Shown here: piece after piece, positions 14,761 to 20,694 of the stretch
Numbering within the stretch: the stretch's first letter is position 1
Layout: each line of letters starts with the position of its first letter
DNA from: a virus
DNA length: 20,694 nucleotides
Virus record (IMG/VR): IMGVR_UViG_3300013094_000347
Location: 1-20,694 of that record
Reading direction: 5' to 3' (one strand)
Notes under the pieces: model-generated
The model's input: the letters and a program-made list of their open reading frames with translations, nothing else
Databases searched by the model: none
What the model was told of the DNA's origin: nothing
Made by a program: the position numbers and the translations under genes

Positions 14761-16116
14761 TTACGCTGTTGCTGTTGCGGTAGAACGGTAAGCGATGATA
14801 GAGAGTGGGTCTACATTTGATGTAGCCAAACGCTTCTCACCGTAGAATGTGATATAACCAGGCAATGTCTGGTCATATCTACGCAATACCATGTTCAAAC
14901 GATCAACAATGGTATGTCCACGCTGGAAGTCACCGAAATACATTGGGAACAAGTTAGCCGCTGTGTTACCAGAGAATTCACTTGGATTATCAACATATTT
15001 GTTAACTACCACATCAAAGCCTAACATACGGCCAACGATACCGTCAGCATCGCCTGGGTGCATACGCTCAAAAATTGGTGTGCCATTGTTATCTTTCAAG
15101 CCACGGATTTGTGCCAAGAAGATTGGGTTAACCAAGAATTTCGCTGTTGGTGTCCAGTATTGTTGTGGCAAGTTGTAGATGAAGTTAATGATGTCTTGAT
15201 AAGTCACATTAGCCGCACCAACTGTATTGCCGTTAGTAGTGATCTGGTCATAAACAGCCAAGCTGTTCAAACCGTTGCTAGTAGCAACACCAGAAGTACC
15301 GAAAGCACCAGTAGTGATTGTGCCGCCAGTATAAGTACCGTTAGCACCATAGTTAGCGTATTGATTCAAACCACGCAAACCCTGTGTACCACCGTATGTG
15401 TTAGGTGAATCAGTTTGATCGTTGTTCTTGATCATTGATAGACCTTCTTGCTGGCTAAATTCCATCAACATATCGTCAACCACATTGGCTTCCAAACCAT
15501 CGATGTCATCGAGTGCCGCAGTACGGATTGGGAACTGGACATTCAAATCTTGTAGAACTAATTGCCAAATAACTGTAGATTCAGTTGTTGGGTTAGGGCC
15601 ACTAGATGTGTTGTTGTTTACTGGATAACCCCAGAAACTTCCAGAATTGCCCGTTTTTGCTCTAAATTGATATGTAGAACCATCAGTAGTTACATTACGG
15701 GAAAGACCACGCATAGGGTTAATCAAACGCAATGTGTGGAATACTGGATCGTAGGCTGTACGACCACCGATGTTGTAACCGCCACCAGTCAATGAAGAAC
15801 TTTCAGTTAAGTATGCTTGATATTGTGATTCATCTTCAAACATCTTTAATTCTTTTTCCATCGAACCTTTTTTAGCAAACTTTTTAAGTTGCTCGCGAAC
15901 CATCTTGTTTACATCTTCCTTGATGGATTTAGCTGGCTTGATGATTGATGGTGCTGTATTGATTTCAGCAACACGGGCTTTAATGGTTTCTAATTTCTCA
16001 TCCATTTCAGCTTTAGCGGCTTCAATAGCGGCAACTGCTTCGGTTTTTACTTCTTGAATTTTAGATTCGTTTGATGCTTCGATAGCATCCAACTTTTCAA
16101 TAATTTTGTCAGACAT
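14761..16116 (-). CDS. HK97-fold major capsid protein with N-terminal delta domain, 451 aa
   Basis: This is the main shell protein. Residues 1-105 are a charged, Lys/Glu/Ala-rich helical region (including ESKIQEVKTEAVAAIEAAK), the delta/scaffold domain that HK97-type phages cleave at about residue 104. The fold begins at about 110 with SLTGGGYNIGGRTAYDPVFH. It continues with WGYPVN, QFPIRTAALDDIDG and MEFSQQEGLSMIKNNDQ (to about residue 232), then GLRGLN, QYWTPTAKFLVNP and a C-terminal TFYGEKRLATS. Cleavage is expected to be by the protease encoded directly upstream. AAGGAAA sits 8 nt before the ATG, overlapping the protease stop region, and the gene ends in two TAA codons. A paralogue without the delta domain follows. 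Confidence 0.92.
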   Translation of the reverse strand: MSDKIIEKLDAIEASNESKIQEVKTEAVAAIEAAKAEMDEKLETIKARVAEINTAPSIIKPAKSIKEDVNKMVREQLKKFAKKGSMEKELKMFEDESQYQAYLTESSSLTGGGYNIGGRTAYDPVFHTLRLINPMRGLSRNVTTDGSTYQFRAKTGNSGSFWGYPVNNNTSSGPNPTTESTVIWQLVLQDLNVQFPIRTAALDDIDGLEANVVDDMLMEFSQQEGLSMIKNNDQTDSPNTYGGTQGLRGLNQYANYGANGTYTGGTITTGAFGTSGVATSNGLNSLAVYDQITTNGNTVGAANVTYQDIINFIYNLPQQYWTPTAKFLVNPIFLAQIRGLKDNNGTPIFERMHPGDADGIVGRMLGFDVVVNKYVDNPSEFSGNTAANLFPMYFGDFQRGHTIVDRLNMVLRRYDQTLPGYITFYGEKRLATSNVDPLSIIAYRSTATATA

Positions 16117-16125
16117 GATATTTCC

Positions 16126-16929
16126 TTATTTGATGCGTTTAGATAGTTGCTTCAATAATTCTCTTTCCTCAAGGGCTTTGAGAATTTCATCAGCTTCGTT
16201 TACCACCGCTTCCAACTCACTTGGTTGTGGTGTTTCTTTAACAACTTCCTTGCCAGCATCACGCTGTTCAAGAATTTTCTTAAAGACGGAAGATGCGGTG
16301 GTCGCACCTTTCTTGGACAGCCCAGCATCACGCAAGGTCTGCTCAACTATACGAGGATTCAAATGCCCTTCGGCATCAAAACACTCTAATCTTTGAATTT
16401 CGGCATTGGGATTGTTTGGGTACATAACCACAGACACTTCACGCAAGCCGCCTTTAGTAATTTGAAAATAGGCTTCTTCGTCATCATCGTTATCGTCATC
16501 CATTGGCTCACCATCGCCATCAACCCAACACGCTTCATCTGCGTATGCGCCAACGGAAACACCACCAAATAGATTAGGGGATGATTTTAATACTTCATAA
16601 AGGTCAGAACCAGTTGAAGTATTCATAAATAGATTGCCTTTAGCAACCATGCCATCTTTATCAAAGTTAAATTCATTCCATTGACCGACTGGCATACCCA
16701 TGTCGTTATGGTTTAAAAACATTGGTAATGGTTTACCCTCAGATTTAAACTGTTCTGCCCATTCAGCAAAGCCATCAGGCTGATAGTTAAATTTTCTACC
16801 GTCTGCGCCCTCACGCTTACCCCATGTAGTAACACGGGCAACAATATTGCCGCTAGGATTTTGGGATTCTTTGCCTTGTTTTTCTAGGCTTAGTTGTGCT
16901 TCGCAAACGACTGTCAGGTTTTGATTCAT
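16126..16929 (-). CDS. HK97-type prohead protease (S78), 267 aa
   Basis: This Ser protease cleaves the capsid delta domain during maturation. The likely catalytic triad is His74 in LNHNDMGMPVGQW, Ser125 in GGVSVGAYADE and Glu164 in GGLREVSVVMYPNNP, in the family's order and local sequence. Between Ser and Glu lies an acidic insert (about residues 135-153, with DDDNDDDEE). The C-terminal 80 residues (KKGATTASSVFKKIL, then a Glu-rich coiled coil ending LLKQLSKRIK) are outside the catalytic core and could be a scaffold-like region. An in-frame TAA directly before ATG 16929 fixes the upstream limit, with GGGA about 7 nt before it. It sits between portal and capsid genes, as in HK97. Confidence 0.9.
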   Translation of the reverse strand: MNQNLTVVCEAQLSLEKQGKESQNPSGNIVARVTTWGKREGADGRKFNYQPDGFAEWAEQFKSEGKPLPMFLNHNDMGMPVGQWNEFNFDKDGMVAKGNLFMNTSTGSDLYEVLKSSPNLFGGVSVGAYADEACWVDGDGEPMDDDNDDDEEAYFQITKGGLREVSVVMYPNNPNAEIQRLECFDAEGHLNPRIVEQTLRDAGLSKKGATTASSVFKKILEQRDAGKEVVKETPQPSELEAVVNEADEILKALEERELLKQLSKRIK

Positions 16930-17050
16930 TTATAATCCCATCTTTAATCGAGTAATCGATGTCGTATATTATATGAGATTTTTTTGATTTTATCGGCAGT
17001 TTAGCATTAAACCGCCTAATCATTGAATCCAATCTATCTTTTATTGTCAT
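16853..17050 (-). CDS. Possible small basic protein between portal and protease, 65 aa
   Basis: The ATG overlaps the portal stop as TAATG, so it could be translated by reinitiation, but no SD is visible. The 65-aa product is strongly basic and begins MTIKDRLDSMIRRFNAKL, ending SRLRSTTKPRKTRQRIPKS. Its last 77 nt overlap the protease in another frame. I do not recognise it. The first 43 residues fill most of the 120-nt gap between portal and protease, which makes it plausible as a gene, but composition alone cannot separate it from a chance open frame. Confidence 0.35.
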   Translation of the reverse strand: MTIKDRLDSMIRRFNAKLPIKSKKSHIIYDIDYSIKDGIINESKPDSRLRSTTKPRKTRQRIPKS

Positions 17051-18534
17051 TAAGTTGTGCCAATATTCATTTTGCGGGTTTGATTGCCCCCGCCACCACC
17101 AGTATCTTGTGGGCTTGTGCCTGGAATAATTTTAGCTGTTTTCGATGTTACTGGTATATCTGTAGATGATAATTTTTGTGTATTAACGCCACCTAATTGA
17201 TCACCGCCATCAATTTTTGCAATATTCAAATATTCACGGGCTTCATTTGGGGTCATAATGCCACCAGCAACACCAGCATTAACAAAATTCATTTGGTCTA
17301 ATGCCGCACCCTTCAAGAAATCTTTAGTATCAAAACGAATTGCAAGGTTTGGATAACCTTTTAATAATCCCATTTTGAATTTTTGCTCAATATTAATAAT
17401 CATTGGGTACATGGTAGTTTTATAAAACTCATCCAATAATGTTTGAGTATTATTATATTTACCCATCTCCAAACCTAATAATTGTGCTGGTACTCCAAAC
17501 AATGCACAAATACGCTTAGTAGTTTGATCTTTTAATTTGCTGGCTTCGGCATCTTGCAATGTCAGCATATGGACTGGTGTGTAAGTCATGCCCTGATCTA
17601 GCAACATTCCTTGACCTGGCTTGCTTAAATCACTTGGGCGGCTACCAGTCATGCTAGACCATGCTTCTTTTAATCTGGCGGCAATTTCTTTAAATTTGCT
17701 ATCTGGAATTACTTGAGTTGTGCTAAAAATGCCAGATGGTTTTGCGCCATTTTGCATGACATAGTTAGCATACAAGTCAATATCAGTATCAAGTGCCACC
17801 AATTCAGTTGCCAAAATACCTTTGTTAAAACCAGCAGAACCTTGCCACGGTGCTTCGGTGCAATGTATTACCTGATAAGCGGCTAATGGCTCATCCTTGT
17901 TAAATCCGTATGTTGGTGTAGAAACACGGTATGTAGGATAACGGGCTGGGCTGGCTTGAACAGTAATTAAAGTTGCATCAAGGTTATATAACTCAATCGG
18001 GGTTTGGTTAGGGTCTTTTTGGTCTTTACGGTATAGCAATGTAAATACTTCACCCGCCAGGGAATACCATAATGCCCATTGATACCAAAACTCATATTGG
18101 TTTTGAAAGTTATTTGGTTCAGTTAATAGGTTTAATACTTGTTTTGCTTTGTTTTTATCCCGTGTGCCAGATTTATCAGACTTTAAACAATCCTCAAAAG
18201 TGCCATCATCGGTCTTATACATGACTGTTAATGAACATTGTGCCAATGCTCTAGCAATCATATTGGCGCATGACATCACCGTACTATTACGGGATAAAAC
18301 CGACATATCCACAACTCGACCCGCATTGGTGGCCGATGCTGTAGTTACATACAGTAATTGGAAGTTTGCGCCTTGTTGACCGCCTTGATTCTGGCGTAAT
18401 ATTTGGTTACCTAGCTGGGTTTGACCAAATAGCGTATTGTTTTCGTTAAAGTTTTGCACGGAAACTTCTGATGTTTGCACCTCATTTTTGGGCAAATTGT
18501 ATTTATCTTTATTGAATATATCTAACATTCCCAT
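17050..18534 (-). CDS. HK97-family portal protein, 494 aa
   Basis: The portal dodecamer is the DNA entry gate at one capsid vertex and nucleates head assembly. The protein has the family layout: an N-terminal LYVTTASATNAGRVVDMSVLSRNSTVMSC segment, an FWYQWALWYSLAGEVFTLLY core strand/helix region, and GFNKGILATELVALDTDIDLY. A late KRICALFGVPAQLLGLEMGK motif followed by YNNTQTLLDEFYKTTMYPMI (about residues 335-375) is characteristic of HK97-type portals. The C-terminal 40 residues are low complexity (TGGGGGNQTRK). Length is typical. AAGGGA lies about 8 nt before ATG 18534; an ATG two codons inside is an alternative. It follows the large terminase by 33 nt and precedes the prohead protease. Confidence 0.93.
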   Translation of the reverse strand: MGMLDIFNKDKYNLPKNEVQTSEVSVQNFNENNTLFGQTQLGNQILRQNQGGQQGANFQLLYVTTASATNAGRVVDMSVLSRNSTVMSCANMIARALAQCSLTVMYKTDDGTFEDCLKSDKSGTRDKNKAKQVLNLLTEPNNFQNQYEFWYQWALWYSLAGEVFTLLYRKDQKDPNQTPIELYNLDATLITVQASPARYPTYRVSTPTYGFNKDEPLAAYQVIHCTEAPWQGSAGFNKGILATELVALDTDIDLYANYVMQNGAKPSGIFSTTQVIPDSKFKEIAARLKEAWSSMTGSRPSDLSKPGQGMLLDQGMTYTPVHMLTLQDAEASKLKDQTTKRICALFGVPAQLLGLEMGKYNNTQTLLDEFYKTTMYPMIINIEQKFKMGLLKGYPNLAIRFDTKDFLKGAALDQMNFVNAGVAGGIMTPNEAREYLNIAKIDGGDQLGGVNTQKLSSTDIPVTSKTAKIIPGTSPQDTGGGGGNQTRKMNIGTT

Positions 18535-18567
18535 GATTTTTCCCTTACATTTCTTAACGATTTTACA

Positions 18568-20229
18568 TCAAAAACTTCTAAAACCGAATGAATTTGATAC
18601 AAAAGGGTTATCTAAACTGCAATGGGCGGCAATAATCATGGCAATAATGCCGTCAACTTTGGCTGATTTGTCAGATTCGTTCTTGCGAACCTTGATATTG
18701 CCGTTTACATCTTCATACACTTCACAATTTCCTAGTTGCCATCCTACAAATGGGTTACCATCGTGTTTAATCTGATGGTTCATTATTAGCTTTTCTACAT
18801 ACTTGGAAGGATTATTTAGCACGGCCATCCCCTGTCCAACCTTTTTTACAGGAATTCCAGCATCATGCAAACGAGCAACCATAGAAGCGGCATTGTAAGC
18901 ATCGTAACCTACCTCTTTTACATCATACTTTTCACATTGGTTTTTGATGAATTCGCTAATCTCCCGATCATCCATTACATTACCTTCGGTCAGCTTGAGA
19001 ATCCCAGATTGGATGGCTACTTCAAATATATCCAGATAATGCTTGGGTATTAATTCAAGTGCGGCTTCTGGCAAAAAAAATTGAAACTCAGCAAAGTATT
19101 CGTTTTCTTGATACCGCTTTAAAGTGCATACGGCATTTAAGTCACGGGTGGCCGCCAAGTCAAATCCGATAAATACGGCTTCTGGGTCTTGGGCTGGCAA
19201 TACATCGGCAGATTCATCCCAGTAATTTCTGTCAATCCATGCGCTATTGGCACTAACAAATATGTTAAGTGTCTTGCATAAAAATTCATTAAGTGCGGCT
19301 GGCTTGTGTTTGGCTTCTTCGCATCGTTGGGCAATCGCATCTTCAAATACAGATATGCCGTGCATGGGGTTAGCCTTTGCCCAGGTCTTAGGGTCTTTCC
19401 AGTCATCTTCTGGGTCTAGGCCATAAAGCAAACCAAACCATCTTGGGTTATCAGTTGCTTCGCCATTAAGCATCGATTCAAACATCGACATATCTTCATA
19501 AAACTTGGTGTCTTTAGTAAAGCTGGCAGTTGTAATATATATACGCAATGGATTCTGACGGGCAACCATACCAGAATGTAATACTTCGATGGAGTTGCGA
19601 TCTACAATCTGGGCGGCTTCATCCACGATTACGCATGATGGATTTTTACCGTCACCCGTCTTTTTGGTGTCACGGGATAACGCTTTAAACATCGACTGTG
19701 AATCGCCAGAGTTTTTAATTTCGTACTTGCTGACCTCAAACCATGACTGGGCTTCTGGCGGTAAGTTTTCAATAAACCCTTTGGCGGCATCAAACACAAT
19801 CGTTGCTTGTTCACGATTAGTTGCCAGGGTAAAAACTTCTGCACCGACTTCGCCAAACTTTAATTCGTAAAGAGCAATGATGGCCGTTAGTGTTGACTTA
19901 CCAGCTTTACGGGGAATGTATAGTATTACATCGGTGACCATCCGTTTAGATACATCCGTTTTTTTACGGAATCCATAAACGGCACAAATAAAGAAAATTT
20001 GGAATGGGTCTAATACTATTGGCTTGCCAGCATCAGGGCCTTTAGTGTGTTTCATGTGCGATGCAACATCTAACACATGGGCGGGAAACCTAGAATCGAA
20101 AATCCAGTCCCATTCTGTATTAGCGTATTGATCTAAAAATCGTTGACAAGATGCACGAACATTTCGGCAAACATTAATTTTGCCATCGACTACATCGTGT
20201 GCGTATTGAACCCCTAATTCCCAATTCAT
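18568..20229 (-). CDS. terL: Large terminase subunit, HK97-type, 553 aa
   Basis: This packaging ATPase and nuclease drives DNA into the prohead. The ATPase part has a Walker A-like loop IPRKAGKST (Lys111, Ser112), a Walker B SCVIVDEAAQ (Asp203, Glu204) and a coupling motif IYITTAS (about 230-236). The C-terminal RNase H-like nuclease shows GFDLAATRDL (Asp357), VGYDAYNA (Asp443) and KSAKVDGIIA (Asp526), consistent with the acidic metal-binding residues of the family. Length is within the usual 450-600 aa of Terminase_1-type enzymes. The start overlaps the small subunit stop (ATGA), implying coupled synthesis. The type of DNA end cannot be read from it, though HK97-like terminases commonly make cohesive ends. 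Confidence 0.95.
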   Translation of the reverse strand: MNWELGVQYAHDVVDGKINVCRNVRASCQRFLDQYANTEWDWIFDSRFPAHVLDVASHMKHTKGPDAGKPIVLDPFQIFFICAVYGFRKKTDVSKRMVTDVILYIPRKAGKSTLTAIIALYELKFGEVGAEVFTLATNREQATIVFDAAKGFIENLPPEAQSWFEVSKYEIKNSGDSQSMFKALSRDTKKTGDGKNPSCVIVDEAAQIVDRNSIEVLHSGMVARQNPLRIYITTASFTKDTKFYEDMSMFESMLNGEATDNPRWFGLLYGLDPEDDWKDPKTWAKANPMHGISVFEDAIAQRCEEAKHKPAALNEFLCKTLNIFVSANSAWIDRNYWDESADVLPAQDPEAVFIGFDLAATRDLNAVCTLKRYQENEYFAEFQFFLPEAALELIPKHYLDIFEVAIQSGILKLTEGNVMDDREISEFIKNQCEKYDVKEVGYDAYNAASMVARLHDAGIPVKKVGQGMAVLNNPSKYVEKLIMNHQIKHDGNPFVGWQLGNCEVYEDVNGNIKVRKNESDKSAKVDGIIAMIIAAHCSLDNPFVSNSFGFRSF

Positions 20230-20672
20230 CTAGCCAATGGGCCAGCGGCTAATCTTGCAACTGGCGATTCTTTTCTTATATTAGTCTTAACTAACTTAGA
20301 CTTAGGGGTTAGCCCTAATTCGTTCATCAGCCTTACAATCTGTGTCAATGTCTTATCCCTAATACTAATCAACGGATTTGGTGCAAGGGTTTTGCCATCG
20401 TTGGTAGATACTATTAGGTCTGCACCAATTAAGCCAATATTACAATTCACATAGGTTTCAATCTGGTCTGCCAGCATACTTAGTGTATGTTTGTTCTGGT
20501 CATCATATATCCCGTAACTGTCATATATGTAATTGGCAGTTTCTTGGGTAAATTTCTTTTTGTCCCAGGCTAAAGGATTTTCCATCCACTCCGCATGGGG
20601 AATTCTTTTACGCAAATTCGCACTTAGGGAATTCCCTTCGACTAAGCGCAACTCAGTTGGTTTGTTTTCCAT
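20226..20672 (-). CDS. terS: Small terminase subunit, P27 family, 148 aa
   Basis: This DNA-recognition subunit starts packaging and recruits the large subunit. It begins MENKPTELRLVEGNSLSANL and continues RKRIPHAEWMENPLAWDKKK. A helical middle part (TLSMLADQIETYVNCN) follows. The C-terminal half has LAPNPLISIRDKTLTQIVRL and MNELGLTPKSK, the clearest signature of P27-type small terminases (usually 'NP.....................LGLTP.SR'). Its stop overlaps the large subunit start. Only 22 bases lie upstream before the window ends, so regulation is not fully visible. No clear SD is seen before ATG 20672. Confidence 0.88.
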   Translation of the reverse strand: MENKPTELRLVEGNSLSANLRKRIPHAEWMENPLAWDKKKFTQETANYIYDSYGIYDDQNKHTLSMLADQIETYVNCNIGLIGADLIVSTNDGKTLAPNPLISIRDKTLTQIVRLMNELGLTPKSKLVKTNIRKESPVARLAAGPLAR

Positions 20673-20679
20673 GCGTATT

Positions 20680-20685
20680 ATTATA
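20680..20685 (-). promoter_or_regulatory. Possible -10 element TATAAT upstream of terS
   Basis: The minus strand reads GGGGGGGTATATAATAATACGC before the terS ATG. It contains a perfect TATAAT at 20685-20680 (7 nt from the ATG), which would put the transcript start almost at the ATG (leaderless). The -35 position would be outside the window, so this cannot be confirmed and may be chance in AT-rich DNA. Confidence 0.25.
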
Positions 20686-20694
20686 TACCCCCCC

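Noticed and set aside
14891-15408. Plus-strand open frames of about 90-116 codons opposite the first capsid gene
   Set aside because: They lie wholly antisense to a clear HK97-fold gene, have no matching family pattern and no operon context on that strand.
1-20694. tRNA, rRNA, integrase, lysis or CRISPR genes
   Set aside because: No cloverleaf, rRNA-like or recombinase/endolysin pattern was seen on either strand; all coding capacity is accounted for by packaging, head and tail genes.

Overview
The window is the packaging, head and tail module of a double-stranded DNA tailed phage (Caudoviricetes). The long tape-measure gene, tail-tip gene and absence of sheath or contractile-tail genes point to a long, flexible, non-contractile tail (siphovirus-like). 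Every supported gene is on the minus strand, so the operon runs from right to left. Genes are packed end to end, with many ATGA or TAATG stop/start overlaps and Shine-Dalgarno sites such as AAGGA and GGAG, so the host is a bacterium. The DNA is AT-rich. There is no tRNA, integrase, lysis or host metabolic gene, so lifestyle and host genus cannot be read from it. The style resembles uncultured aquatic phages, but that is only an impression.

Layout in transcription order. Packaging: P27-type small terminase (20672-20226) and HK97-type large terminase (20229-18568). Head: HK97-type portal (18534-17050), a doubtful small basic ORF (17050-16853), S78-type prohead protease (16929-16126), a full-length HK97-fold major capsid protein with an N-terminal delta/scaffold domain (16116-14761), a G6/C6 hairpin, and a second paralogous capsid protein without the delta domain (14710-13679). 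Neck: connector (13671-13003), head-closure protein (13002-12658) and tail terminator (12661-12245). Tail: tail tube protein (12206-11685), a small unknown gene, an HK97-gp10-like gene whose last part is out of frame, a G/GT tail-assembly chaperone pair joined by a lambda-type -1 frameshift site, and the tape measure (10095-8194). Tip and fibres: two tail-tip proteins, a GNAT-like protein, a J-like tip/host-specificity protein (6497-3159), a fibre (3162-2020), a small fibre-associated protein, a 162-aa protein, and a collagen-like Gly-X-Ser repeat protein that runs off the left edge.

The genes together package DNA through the portal, mature an HK97-type shell and build a tail whose tip carries several candidate receptor-binding parts. 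The points most worth a second look are the tandem divergent capsid proteins, the GGGAAAG frameshift site placed directly on the G stop codon, the broken but recoverable C-terminus of the gp10-like gene and its unusual position after the tube gene, and the Tyr/Ser-rich collagen-like protein with regular phase breaks.
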